Source of the DNA: Prorocentrum cordatum
Taxonomy: Eukaryota > Sar > Dinophyceae > Prorocentrales > Prorocentraceae
Direction: 5' to 3'
DNA: 64,000 nt
Assembly (NCBI GenBank): GCA_963575745.1
Contig: CAUYUJ010000194.1
Location: 30,001-94,000 of the forward strand
The notes beneath the pieces were generated by a model, which saw only the letters and a program-made list of their open reading frames with translations, did no database searches and was not told the DNA's origin. This document shows positions 45,101 through 55,714 of the stretch, piece after piece (the stretch's first letter is position 1; the number at the start of each line of letters is the position of its first letter). Both the position numbers and the translations under genes were made by a program.

Positions 45101-46103
45101 GAATCCCACGAAACACAACATCTCCCAAGCTCCGATCCACCCTCCTCCTGGCATTGAACTCATCTCCCCATGTCACGCATCGATATCCTACCAGAGAGGG
45201 CGCCGGCGGCTCCACCCGCTCCCTGTGGTCACGTCGCACAATCACACGGCCAGGCGATGCAAACAGCCCAGTTAGAAGTGCATGATCACTTAATCGACTC
45301 CTATTCCTCCTTCCTCCTCTTGCATAACACCAAGAAACTTCACACTCAGAGCACTCCCAGCGGCTGGGCACCAAGATGTAATCGAGCACCTTCTGAATTC
45401 GTCCAAAGCTACGTTGCTCGCACCACGCTTCCCAAGTAGGACGCCTATCTGCAGAAAAGGTATTGGCCGCCTTAAACATGTGGGTCTGCATGAACCCCAG
45501 TAGCATCTCCATCATCCTCCTCCTCCTGTTGATACGCTCCCTCTCCTCCGTACCACATGCCAAGGTCCTGACCTCCTTCCTCAAGCCCTCTCCCGTGGCA
45601 AGATACAATTCCCCATTACATTCTAACTCACATAGTGGCGGTAGCTCAACATTCCCGTCAAGCAAACAAACAAAGCTGGCCTGGCTATACCTGTGTCTGA
45701 GGCTTCTGAAAGTGGCAGACACACGCTCAAGCGTGAGTTCATACTCCGCTTCGCAATCTTCTCGATGAGAATCGGGCAGGTAAAGAGAGCAGACAACCAA
45801 GGGCGAGATGGATGTACCGAACACACCAATGGCGAATCTAGAGAAAGTAGTAACGAATTCCCTGGACGTCGAGGCCCAACTTCGATCGAAGAGGAGCCCC
45901 GCCTTCCTGCAGGCACTGTGCTTGATCTGCCATCCGAGACGGGCGGCATCTGCATGAATTATATTCTGGGCCTCCTGAAGCGCGAACAGACCGCCACATG
46001 CACGCATATGGTTGAGCACCTCCACGCCTCTGAAGTTGTTCTCACCAGCCTTGTCGAGGTTCCAGCATCCCAACTTGATCCCCGACAGCCGGTGCCGATT
46101 CGG
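42111..46103 (-). CDS. LINE ORF2: APE endonuclease, reverse transcriptase, permuted RNase H
   Basis: Pol-type protein for target-primed reverse transcription. Numbering is from the codon at 46071-46073. That codon is TTG, not ATG; the frame is open from just after the UGA at 46104-46106 and the first ATG (residue 22) lies inside the endonuclease. The APE domain has all key residues: N5, E34, Y98, D139/N141, D231 and S-D-H at 262-264. The RT has G-P-D (about 501-503), motif A D633 with F638-D639, motif B as R-T-G-G-A-E-G-P (691-698) lacking the usual Gln, and motif C as W-A-D-N (749-752) instead of x-A-D-D. A long connector (about 800-1100) follows. The C-terminal RNase H-like motifs are in permuted order: G-D-S (D1138), H1189..N1195..D1199, then F-D-G-G (D1236) and E-L-P-A-A-E (E1295). 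Stop is TGA. No internal stop or frameshift was seen, so it may be functional if translated. Confidence 0.92.
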   Translation of the reverse strand, partial: PNRHRLSGIKLGCWNLDKAGENNFRGVEVLNHMRACGGLFALQEAQNIIHADAARLGWQIKHSACRKAGLLFDRSWASTSREFVTTFSRFAIGVFGTSISPLVVCSLYLPDSHREDCEAEYELTLERVSATFRSLRHRYSQASFVCLLDGNVELPPLCELECNGELYLATGEGLRKEVRTLACGTEERERINRRRRMMEMLLGFMQTHMFKAANTFSADRRPTWEAWCEQRSFGRIQKVLDYILVPSRWECSECEVSWCYARGGRRNRSRLSDHALLTGLFASPGRVIVRRDHRERVEPPAPSLVGYRCVTWGDEFNARRRVDRSLGDVVFRGIPARSLEMEPASLPSTLIQSFVAAPDVDFTTTQSGKQRPPVRPIELTRLLERWRELPSDTTPEEKKRLRSELNLHRRRYRRDVAAWKCPLNRRKTRHHIKHLVVEGQETEDREVWRKELDSFCRNKLSSDQMREENASMMEEIKEKAREELCSSTYSTITMALLGRGRARLRTQRATGPDRVPCEVLKCLPWTILRNIRRLFDDMLHMCTPYPSSWRDILISFMPELPGITDLRDGRLLCMQNAIARWYSTCIVILVEQHVERNGLFRPLGLYGFQSNRTTNEITASLKHIGQHASTWGKGETAHLANADILQAFDHCTVANVRRGLQHAHVPYHLQYAFLDPLCDSVGTVCHESIEVEGVRWDRCIRTGGAEGPLGFNLIIAAMWQETFRQWDRQNIGYQVCFKTGDPMESGKSSYTSVVNHFVWADNCYILARSREELARMIHDLTVRLHDFGMRWKPSSLLYMVFGADAARDAEGLILSSADLLVPFLNDVMRFRRVTEMTVLGVQLFSDYKYSSHLDVDSRIEAARRTFYSQAGYFRNKSTPLKDKFLRYQQKVQSIALFGADGCTADKDSLHALHAFEGKCLCFMLRCRREPDESHATWHERRYSDARSRFAEAGYHSLVQRFLRAQWLLAKDVSAYAQRLYQGEDMTDEHRAWSDARMCLIAFGISYDTLRTLEGEALRAFGKWRECGVMKRWRSGGQAIGQRCWQTPFHEFFGPRWWEVFQGGLHAFMQFATHHCTPSMLKLFQKKCKGIHDGNSPVFLAERNEEYVVTEDDSPAARLRFSKRLAIHNMRSTCWDVTSGGVPLEITGDSLLIICWLCGLWKADNHLYQTRVDNMINALEGMCCMYGVRPAEAGRDLLKHEFREWNEKADLLTHQAREGHQYTNEQYQLQPYEQSCYEPCLIKAGFDGGVCSLGAGSGAWIQIGLRSRFSHLSPTSSFCESPQIIFKDVYVCSFALQDGSTVTDTELPAAECVIAALPRVLQAYFSDKLCD

Positions 46104-46934
46104 TCACACCTTGCGGTTGACCTCTACCTCGAAGTCCGTCGCTGTGATCGTCAGATTTGGGAACTTCACCTGAAGTTGGCCCCACTGCGTCTCATGGATC
46201 GTCCACGTCTGGGCTGCTCCGAATTCAGCGATACAGATCGGGCGGAGGAGTCGGTCGCCCTGAGCCTTGACCCACATGTTCGATTTCGGGGGGCCAACCT
46301 CTCCCCTCACCTCCAGGACCAAGCCGTGGCGCTGGCACACGTTACGCCAGGCCCCGCAGAAGCGACCAACTGCACGAACATGGTCGCGCTTCCAAGGAGC
46401 TGATTCGATATTGAAACGTAACTGAGTCGGGTCGATGACCTGCGTCATGCCTGCGATGAGCACGCTGGGATCTGGAATAGTCGTCCCTTCTGGCAAGGGG
46501 GCTCGCTGTGCAGTGGGAGTCACAATGATCCTGAGGAGCTTCTGGAAACGATATAGCACCTCTCGATCAGTGAATGGAAGAAACTTGATGCGACAACTGC
46601 CGAACATGTAGCGACCCGCATTGATACGCTCTGTCCCCTCCTTGCTGAGAAAGGCCTGGTCATCTGAGGCAATAACTTTGGATATATTGTCTACGAGTAT
46701 CATGGTGTCGTCAGAAGTCAGCATTTGAGCACAACGATTCTGATGATTGGCCCAATCCGTAACCCACCCCTTGACCTCGATGTATGTTGGAGAGAACTGG
46801 TTCCTACCCCCGCCTCCTCCACCGCCCCCGTCAGCGGGGCCGCTCCCAGCACTGAAGGTAGACACCGCACTCCCATTCTGAACCGTTTTTAGTGTTTTCT
46901 CGAGTTCGTCCATACGTTTATCCGTTCCGTCCAT
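46104..46934 (-). CDS. LINE ORF1: nucleic-acid-binding-like protein
   Basis: 276 codons from ATG 46932-46934 to TGA 46104-46106. The N-terminus (about residues 1-20) is a charged heptad-like coiled coil, followed by a Ser/Gly-rich linker with eight Gly in a row (about 36-44). The rest is a compact alpha/beta-like region (about 48-270) with no CCHC zinc knuckle. ORF1 proteins of LINEs often have this coiled coil plus RNA-binding fold layout; the fold is inferred only. Its TGA is in frame with ORF2, with 30 nt between the stop and the first residues of the endonuclease. The stop is followed by C, a context often leaky in eukaryotes. The product may therefore be an ORF1-ORF2 fusion made by readthrough, or the TGA may be a recent nonsense change (CGA to TGA is one transition). 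Confidence 0.8.
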   Translation of the reverse strand: MDGTDKRMDELEKTLKTVQNGSAVSTFSAGSGPADGGGGGGGGRNQFSPTYIEVKGWVTDWANHQNRCAQMLTSDDTMILVDNISKVIASDDQAFLSKEGTERINAGRYMFGSCRIKFLPFTDREVLYRFQKLLRIIVTPTAQRAPLPEGTTIPDPSVLIAGMTQVIDPTQLRFNIESAPWKRDHVRAVGRFCGAWRNVCQRHGLVLEVRGEVGPPKSNMWVKAQGDRLLRPICIAEFGAAQTWTIHETQWGQLQVKFPNLTITATDFEVEVNRKV

Positions 46935-46952
46935 ACGTTTAGTGTGTTCTGC

Positions 46953-47934
46953 TCAACCTTGGTTACCGCCGGGAGACTCGTAGAGCTTCCTACCTCGACT
47001 TAAGTTGAGAAAACGAACAGCACCTACCAACATTCCAACTCATAGTGAATATTGTTTGACCTCTGAATGCGACAGGCGGACGCGTCTGATGTCTGCGAAT
47101 CGAATCCTGTCATTACCAGCCCTGCAGCCCCCCTGCAGCCCGAGTTAAGTGCAGAAAACCGACAGCACCTCTCAGTATGACTCGAACAATACAATAGTTT
47201 CGCAGACCTAAATCGGGGAGCAGACCGAGTTCCGAGCTCTGGATTCGACAGGCAGACGCGCCTGATGTCTTCAAATCGATTACTGTGACCACCAGCACTG
47301 TAGCCGCCCTCAGCGCGAGTTGAATGAAGAAAACCGAGAGCACTTCTCAAAGATGACTCGACCAATACAAAGAGTTTCGCAATTCTAGATTCGGCAGCAG
47401 ACCGAGTTAAGAGCTCTGGATTCGACAGACAAACGCAACGAATGATTCTGAATCGGTTTCTGTAAATATCAGCTCTGTAGCTGTCCTACAGCTCGAGTTA
47501 AGTACAGAAAACCGGGAGATCCTGTCAAGATGACTCGAATGATACGAATAGGTTTGCGGATATAGCTCGGCTAACAGACCGAGTTCAGACCTTTGGATTC
47601 AACAGACGAACGCGCCTAATCATTCTACATCGATTAGCTGTGCTTACCAGCACTGTAGCTGTCCTAAAGCTCGAGTTATGTTCAGAAAACGGTCAGCGCG
47701 TATCGAGATGACTCAAAACGGCCGATCCCGCCACAGTGCTTTTCGATAGAAGTATTCACCCGATCGAGCTGAGATTAAGATGGCGAGCGGGAATAAGATC
47801 GAATATCACGGGAAAAAATACTAGAGCTCAAACGAATTGTTCAATTTCGAGAACAAAATTTTCAACCGACCAAGATTTTTCGAGCCAACTAGCTCTCCAG
47901 CGCGCCGGAATTACTCTTAGCTTCCAGCAACTGG
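46953..47934 (+). mobile_element. F1 unit flanking LINE copy 1
   Basis: TCAACCTTGGTT (46953-46964) then ACCGCCGGGAGACTCGTAGAGCTTCC, completing the split hairpin. About four monomers and the right region, broken within the right hairpin at TTCCAGCAA. Confidence 0.8.
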
Positions 47935-48829
47935 GAGCCGGCGGTAAACCGTCAACCAGTTACCACCGGGAGCCTCGTAGAGCTCTTTTCGTGCGGGGCT
48001 ACCCGGTACACATTAAGGGAGTTTTCTTCAAGATTTCTATGCGAAAGAGCTCTCAAGCTCATCTGGAGCTCGAGTAAAGTAGAAAAAACACCTGTTCCAA
48101 CAAAAATCGGTCGCATACGAATAGTGTTGCGGATCTAGCTCGGGTAGCAGACTGTGTTCAGGGCTCTAGATGCTCAGCCGAACGCCCCTGATGATTCTCG
48201 ATCGGTATCCGTGCGTCCTAGCTCTGCAACTCTGCTACAGTTTCAGTTAAGTACAGAAGACCGACAGCGCCTGCAAAGAGAACTTGAAGCGAATAGTTTT
48301 GCGGACCTAGCTCGGTAGCAGACCGAGTTCAGACCGCTCGATGCAACAGACGGACGCGCCTAATGATACAGAATCCTATCATGTGCGTACCAGCTCTGTA
48401 GCTATTCTAGATCGTGAGTTAAGTACAGAAAACCAGCAGCACTTGTTAAAATGACTCGAAGAATACGAATAGATTTGCGGACCCTGCTCGAGCAGCAGAC
48501 CGAGTTCAGAGCTCTCGATGGGAGAGACGAACGCGCCTGAAGATTCTGAATCGGTTCCTGTAAGCATCAGCTCTGTAGCTGTCCTAAATCTCGAGGTAAG
48601 TACAGAAAACCGTTAACGCGTGTCAAGATGACTCCAAACGGCCGTCGGTTCCAGCAAGTCTTTTGATAGTAATATTGCAGCTACGGACCTGAGAATTTAA
48701 ATGGCAGACGCGGCACAGCCCACTACAGGTGAGAAAAATACCACTTTCCAAAACGAATTTTCAAATTTCGCACAAAGATTCAAACACCGACCCAAAGTTA
48801 ACACATTGTCTCTTACGGTCGGGTCGGCC
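47935..48829 (+). mobile_element. Mosaic unit: F2 ends around satellite monomers
   Basis: F2-type left end (CTGGGAGCCGGCGG, CCTCGTAGAGCTC), then about four divergent satellite monomers (48.1-48.63 kb), then a switch at GGCCGTCGGTTCC into F2 body up to GTCGGCCAA. Either a nested truncated F1 or a recombinant between families. Confidence 0.55.
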
Positions 48830-49895
48830 AACTGGGCGCCGGCGGTAAACCGTCAACCTTTCTTACCGCCGGGGGACTCGTAGAGCTTCCTGACAGTATA
48901 TAATGTGGGAAAAAACTCCAGAGAACGACTAGTTTTTCAGCCCAAGCGATTTCGGACCTCTCAAGATGACTCTAACAAAAACAAACAAACAGTTTCGCAA
49001 CAGAGTTCGAAAATCAAACCGAGTTCAGACCTCTGAATGCGACAGGCGGACTGACGACTCCGAATCGACTCAGGTGATTACCAGCCCTGCAGCCCCCCTA
49101 CAGCCCGAGTTGAATGCAGAAAACCGACAGCATCTCTCAGGATGACTCGAATAATACAATAGTTTCGCGGACCTAGTTCGAGCAGCAGGTCGAGTTCCAA
49201 GTTTTAGGTTCGACGGACAGACGCGCCTGATGTGTCCGAATCGATTTCTGTGACCAGCAGCACTGTAGCCCTCTCCCAGCACGAGTTGAGTGCAGAAAAT
49301 TGAGAGCACTTCTCAAGATGATTCCGAGAATACGAATAGCTTCGCGAACCTAGCTCGGGCAGCAGGCCGAGTTCAGATCTCTCGATTCAACAGACGAAAG
49401 CGCCTGATGACTCCAATCGATTTCTGTGACTATGAGCTCTGTAGCTGCCCTACAGCTCGAGTTAAGTACCGAAAACCGAGAGCGTCTGTCAAGATGACTC
49501 GAATAATACAAATAGGTTTGCGGACCTAGCTTGGCTAGCAGACCGAGTTCAGACCTCTGGATTCAACAGGCGAGCGCGCCTGATGATTCTGAATGCGATA
49601 GGTGTGCTGACCAGCTCTGTAGCTGCCCTACAGCTCGAGTTAAGTACAACGTACTGACAACGCGTATGAAGATGACTCGAAACGGTCGATCCCGCCTGCC
49701 TGCTTTTCGGCAGTAAAAGGTACCCGATCGAGCTGAGATCAAGATGGCGAGCGGGAATAAGATCGAATATCACGGGAAAGAATACTAGAGCTCTAACGAA
49801 TGGTTGAATTTCGAGAACAAAATTTTCAACCGACCAAAGGTCACCAAAAGGTCCGTCGAGATGTTTCTTGCCAACTAGCTCTCCAGCGCCCCGGA
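48830..49895 (+). mobile_element. F1 unit
   Basis: Hairpin, CTCGTAGAGCTTCC, CAGTATATAATGTGG, head block, about four monomers and the right region, broken at CCGGAA. Confidence 0.8.
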
Positions 49896-51039
49896 ACTGG
49901 GCGCCGGCGGTAAACCGTCAACTTTTCTTACCGCCGGGGGACTCGTAGAGCTTCCTGACAATATATAATGTCGAAAAAAATTGCGGAGAACGAATAGTTT
50001 TTCAGCCCAAGCGATGTCAGACCTCTCGATGCAACAGCCGAACGCCTCCCGATGCTTCTGGATTGTCTTCTGTACGAGCTCTGTAGCTCTCCTACAGCCG
50101 CAGTTACGTGCGTCAATCGACAGCATCTCTCAAGATGACTCGAACAAAACGAATAGTTTGGCAACCCCAGCTCGAGTATCAGACCCAGTTAAGACCTCTG
50201 AATGCGACAGGCGGACGCGTCTGATGTGTCCGAATCGATTCCTGTGATTACCAGCCCTGCAGCCACCCTACAGCCCGAGTTAAGTGTAGAAAGCCGACAG
50301 CATCTTTCAGGATGACTCGAACAATACGAACAGTTGCGCGGACCGAGTTCGGGCAGGAGACCGAGTTCCGAGCTCTGGATTCCACAGGCGGACGCGTCTG
50401 ATGTCTCCAAATCGATTGCTCCCACCACCAGCACTCTAGCCTCCCTACAGCCCAAGTTAAGTGCAGAAAACCGACAGCACCTCTCAAGGTGACTCGAACA
50501 ATACGAACAGTTTCGCGATTATCGATCGGGCAGCAGACCGAGTTCAGAGCTCTGGATTCAACAGAGAAACGCGACTGATGATTCTGAATCGGTTTCTGTA
50601 AGTATCAGCTCTGTAGCTGTCCTTTAGCTCGAATTAAGTACAGAAAACCGAAAGCGCCTGTCAAGATGACTCGAATAATACGATTAGGTTTGCGGACCTA
50701 GCTCGGCTAGCAGACCGAGTTCAGACCTCTGGGTTCAACAGGCGAACGCGCCTGATCATTCTGCATCGATTGGCTGTGCTTACTAGCTCTGTAGCTGTCC
50801 TGAAGCTCGAGTTATCTCGATAAAACCGACAGCGCGTATCAAGATGACTCGAAACGGCCGATGCCTGCTTTTTGGCAGTGAAAGTGACCCGATCGAGCTG
50901 AGATCAAGATGGTGAGCGGGAATAAGATCGAATATCACGGGAAAAAATACTAGAGCTCTAACGAATGGTCAAATTGTGAGAACAAAAATTTCAACCGACC
51001 AAAAGTCAGCAAAAGGTCCGTCGAGATTTTCCTTGCCAA
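49896..51039 (+). mobile_element. F1 unit
   Basis: Same layout, about 1.14 kb; hairpin at about 49896-49945. The right region lacks the GATCCCGCC block (reads GGCCGATGCCTGC). Broken at CTTGCCAA. Confidence 0.8.
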
Positions 51040-52170
51040 CTGGGCGCCGTCGGTAAACCGTCAACCTTGGTTACCGCCGGGAAACTCGTAGAGCTTCCTA
51101 GCTCGACTTAAGTTGAGAAAACCGACAGCACCTGCCAACATTCCGACTCATAGTGAATATGTTTTGACTTCTGAATGCGACAGACGAACGCGTCTGGTGT
51201 CTGCGAATCGACTCCTGTTATTACCAGCCCTGCAGCCCCCCTACAGCCCGAGTTAAGTGCAGAAAACCGACAGCACCTCTCAGGATGACTCGAACAATAC
51301 AGTAGTTTCGCAAACTTAATTCGGGCAGCAGACCGAGTTCCGAGCTCTGGATTCGACAGGCGAACGCACCTGATGTCTTGAAATCGATTCCTGTGACGAC
51401 CAGCACTGTAGCCCCCCTCAGCGCGAGTTGAGTGAAGAAAACCAAGAGCACTTCTCAAGATTTGCGATTCCAGATCGGGCAGCGGACCGAGTTCAGAGCT
51501 CTGGATTCGACAGACGGGTGCGCCTGATGTCTTGAAATCGATTCCTCTGATTACCAGCACTGTAGCCCCGCTCAGCGCGGGTTGAGTGAAGAAAACCGAG
51601 AGCACTTCTCAAGATAACTCGACCAATACGAATAGTTTTGCGATTCAAGATCGGGCAGCAGACTGAGTTCAGAGCTCTGGATTCGACAGACAAACGCAAC
51701 TGATCATTCTGGATCGGGTTCTGTAAATATCAGCTCTGTAGCTCTTCTACAGCTCGAGTTAAGTACATAAAACCGAGAGTTTCTGTCAAGATGCCTTGAA
51801 TAATACGAATAGGTTTGCGAATCTAGCTCGACTAACAGACCGAGTTCAGACCTCTGGCTTCAACAGGCGAACGCGCCTAATCAATCTGCATCGATTAGCT
51901 GTGCTTACCAGCTCTGTAGCTGTCCTAAAGCTCGAGTTATGTTCAGAAAACCGTCAGCGCGTATCAAGATGACTCAAAACAGCCGATCCCGCCAGAGTGC
52001 TTTTCGATAGTAATTTCACCCGATCGAGCTGAGATCAAGATGGCGAGCGGGAATAAGATCGAATATCACGGGAAAAAATACTAGAGCTCTAACGAATGGT
52101 CAGATTTCGAGAACATAATTTTCAACCGACCAAAAGTCAGCAAAAGTTCCGTCGAGATTTTTCTTGCCAA
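51040..52170 (+). mobile_element. F1 unit (host of the next unit)
   Basis: Same layout, with one shortened monomer near 51460. Broken at CTTGCCAA (52170); its remainder ACTAGCTCTCCAGC resumes at 53209. Confidence 0.8.
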
Positions 52171-53208
52171 CTGGGCGCCGGCGGTAAACCGTCAACCTTG
52201 GTTACCGCCGGGAGACTCGTAGAGCTTCCTAGCTCGACTTAAGTTGAGAAAACCGACAGCACCTACCAACATTCCGACTCATAGTGAATTGTTTTTAACC
52301 TCTGAATGCGAAAGGCGGACGCGTCTGATGTCTGCGAATCGACTCCTGTCATTAACAGCCCTACAGCTTCCCTACAGCCCGAGTTCAGTGCAGAAAACCG
52401 ACAGCGTCAGAATGACTCGAAAAATACAATAGTTTCGCAGACCTGATTTGGGCAGCAGACCGAGTTCCGAGCTCTGGATTCGACAGGCGGACGCGCCTGA
52501 TGTCTTCAAATCGATTCCTGTGACCACCAGCACTGTAGCCCCCCTCAGCGCGAGTTGAGTGAAGAAAACCAAGAGCACTTCTCAAGATGACTCGACCAAT
52601 ACGAATAGTTTCGCGATTCTAGATCGGGCAGTAGACCGAGTTCAGAGCTCTGGATCCGACAGACGAACGCGCCTATTCCCAATCGATTTCTGTGACTATA
52701 AGCTCTGTAACTGCCCTATAGCTCGAGTTAAGTTCAGAAAACCGAAAGCGTCTGTTAAGATGACTCGAATAATACGAATAGTTTTGCGGACCTAGCTCGG
52801 CTAGCAGACCGAGTTCAGACCTCTGGATTCAACAGGCGAACGCGCCTAATCATTTTACATCGATTAGCTGTGCTTACCAGCTCTCTAGCTGTCCTAAAAC
52901 TCGAGTTATGTTCAGAAAACCGTCAGCGCGTATCAAGATGACTCAAAACGGCCGATCCCGCCAGCGTGCTTTGATAGTAATATTCACCCGATCGAGCTGA
53001 GATCAAGATGGCAAGCGGAACTAAGATCGAATATCACGGGAAAAAATACTAGAGCTCAAACGAATGGTTGAATTTCAAGAACAAAATTTTTAACCGACCA
53101 AAAGTCAGCAAAAGTTCCGTCGAGATTTTTCTTGCCAGCTAGCTCTCCAGCGCGCCGGAATTACTCTAAGCTTCCAGCAATAACTTGCTAAGGGAAGCTC
53201 TACGAGTT
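52171..53208 (+). mobile_element. F1 unit, complete, nested in F1
   Basis: 1,038 bp from CTGGGCGCCGG to CTCTACGAGTT with three full monomers. The host reads CTTGCCAA before it and ACTAGCTCTCCAGCGCG after it: CTTGCCAACTAGCTCTCC is restored once one A is removed. Together with 27737 and 30660 this fixes both ends of the family. Confidence 0.85.
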
Positions 53209-54267
53209 ACTAGCTCTCCAGCGCGCGGGAATTACTGGGCGCCGGCGGTAAACCGTCAACCTTGGTTACCGCCGGGGAACTCGTAGAGCTTCCTGACAGT
53301 ATATAATATATAAGAAAAATCCAGAGAACGACTAGTTTTTGAGCTCAAGCGATTTCAGACCTCTCCAGATGACTAACAGAAGAAGAAAAAGTTTGCCAAC
53401 CCAGCTCGAGTATCAAACCGAGTTCAGACCTCTGAATGCGACAGACGGACGCGCCTAATGTCTGCGAATCGACTCCTGTGATTACTAGCCCTGCAGCCCC
53501 CCTACAGCCCGAGTTAAGTGCAGAAAACCGACAGCATGACTCGAATAATACAATAGTTTGGCGAACCTAGTTCGAGCAGCAGACCGAGTTCCGAGCTCTC
53601 GATTCGACAGACAGGCAGTTCTGATGTCTCTAAATCGATTTATGTGACCAGCAGCACTGTAGCCCTTCCCAAGCACGAGTTAAGTGCAGAAAACCGAGAG
53701 CACTCAACAAGATTACTCGAACAATACGAATAGTTTCGCAAACCTAGCTTCGGCAGCAGGCCGAGTTCAGAGCTCGATTCAACAGACGAACGCGCCTAAA
53801 GAATCCCAATCGATTTCTGTGACTATGAGCTCTGTAGCTGCCCTACAGCTCGCGAAAAGTACAGAAAACTGAGAGCGTCTGCTACAATGACTCGACTAAT
53901 ACGAATAGGTTTGCGGACCTAGCTCGGCTACCAGACCGAGTTCAGACCTCTGGATTCAACAGGCGAACGCGCCTAATCATTCTACATTGATTAGCTGTGC
54001 TTACCAGCTCTATAGCTGTCACAAAGCTCGAGTTATGTTCAGAAAACCGACAGCGCATATCAAGATGACTCAAAACGGCCGATCCCGCCAGAGTGCTTTT
54101 CGATAGTAATATTCACCCGATCGAGCTGAGATCAAGATGGCGAGCGGGAATAAGATCGAATATCATGGGAAAAAATACTAGAGCTCTAACGAATGGTCAA
54201 ATTTCGAGAACAAAATTTTCAACCGACCAAAAGTCAGCAAAAGTTCCGTCGAGATTCTTCTTGTCAA
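53209..54267 (+). mobile_element. Resumed host tail, then F1 unit
   Basis: Host remainder ACTAGCTCTCCAGCGCGCGGGAATTA (53209-53234), then a new unit from 53235 with hairpin, CTCGTAGAGCTTCC, about four monomers and right region broken at CTTGTCAA. Confidence 0.8.
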
Positions 54268-55683
54268 CTGGGCGCCGGCGGTAAACCGTCAACCTTTCTT
54301 ACCTCCGGGGGACTCGTAGAGCTTCCTGACAGTATATACTGTGGAAAAAACTCCAAAGAACGACTAGTTTTTCAGCCCAAGCGATTTCAGACCTCTCAAG
54401 ATGACCCTAACCAAAAAACAAACAGTTTCGCAACCCAGTTCGAGTATCGAACCGAGTTCAGACCTCTGAATGCGACAGGCGGGCGCGTCTGATGTCTGTG
54501 AATCCACTCATGTGATTCACAGCCCTGCAGCTCCTCTACAGCCCGAGTTAAGTGGAGAAAACCGACAGTATCGACTCGAATAATAGAATAGCTTCGCGGA
54601 CCTAGTTCGAGCAGCAGACCGAGTTCCGAGCTCTGGAATCGACCAACAGACGCGCCTGATGTGTGCAAATCGATATCTGTGACCCGCAGCACTGTAGCCC
54701 TCCCCCAGCACGAGTTGAGTGCAGAAAATTGAGAGCACTTCTCAAGATGATTCGGACAATACGAATAGTTTCGCGAACCTAGCTCGGGCAGCAGGCCGAG
54801 TTCAGAGCTCTCGGTTCAATAGACGAACGCGACTGATGATTCCCCATCGATGTCTGTGACAATGAGCCCTGTAGCTGCCCTACAGCTCGAGTTAAGTACA
54901 GAAAATCGAGAGCGTCTGTCAAGACGACTCGAATAATACGAATAGGTTTGCGGACCTAGCTCGGCTAGCAGACCGAGTTCAGACCTCTGGATTCAACAGG
55001 CGAACGCGCCTGATAATTCTGAATGCGATAGGTGTGCTTACCAGCTCTGTAGCTGCCCTACAGCTCGAGTTAAGTACAGAAAACCAAGAGCGTCTGTCAA
55101 GACGACTCGAATAATACGAATAGGTTTGCGAACCTAGCTCGGCTAGCATACCGAGTTCAGACCTCTGGATTCAAGAGGCGAACGCGCCTGATAATTCTGA
55201 ATGCGATAGGTGTGCTTACCAGCTCTGTAGCTGCCCTACAGCTCGCGTTAAGTACAGAAAACCGAGAGCGTCTGTCAAGACGACTCGAATAATACGAATA
55301 GGTTTACGGACCTAGCTCGGCTAGCAGACCGAGTTCAGACCTCTGGATTCAACGTGCGAGCGCGCCTCATAATTCTGAATGCGATAGGCGTGCTTACCAG
55401 CTCTGTAGCTGCCGTACAGCTCGAGTTAAGAACAAAATACCGACAACGCGTATTAAGATGACTCGAAACGGCTGTTCCCGCCGAGACGCTTTTTGGCAGT
55501 AAAATGTACCCGATCGAGCTGAGATCAAGATGGCGAGCGGGAATAAGATCGAATATCATGGGAAAAAATACTAGAGCTCTAACGAATGGTTGAGTTTCGA
55601 GAACAAAATTTTGAACCGACCAAAAGTCACCAAAAGGTCCGTCGAGATTTTTCTTGCCAACTAGCTCTCCAGCGCTCCGGAAT
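54268..55683 (+). mobile_element. F1 unit with locally amplified monomers
   Basis: The hairpin arm is altered (TTACCTCCGG). Three neighbouring monomers at about 54890-55430 are nearly identical, so they were duplicated recently within the unit. Right region broken at GGAATTA. Confidence 0.8.
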
Positions 55684-55714
55684 TACTGGGCGCCGGCGGT
55701 AAACCGTCAACCTT
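55684..55714 (+). repeat. F1 left hairpin arm, occupied LINE target
   Basis: CTGGGCGCCGGCGGTAAACC then GTCAACCTTTG, followed by the T-run and G-run end of the third LINE copy. Confidence 0.85.

Larger units (their letters stand above)
41899..46952 (-). mobile_element. LINE copy 1, longest copy, with target duplication
   Basis: 5,054 bp element on the minus strand, flanked by 12 bp direct repeats TCAACCTTGGTT inside an F1 hairpin. Order: 18 nt leader, ORF1 (276 codons), a single UGA, ORF2 frame (about 1,330 codons), 212 bp 3' region, and a short A-rich end (CGAAACGAAAAA). The very short leader, and a heptad-like pattern that starts before the first ATG, suggest slight 5' truncation. It belongs to the class with an APE-like endonuclease, reverse transcriptase and RNase H (as in I/R1/Tx1-type clades); the exact clade is undetermined. 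Confidence 0.93.

Noticed and set aside
46104-46106. UGA reassigned to an amino acid
   Set aside because: Several ORFs here end in TGA, and Trp is encoded by TGG in the long LINE ORF, so reassignment is not needed; readthrough or mutation is simpler.
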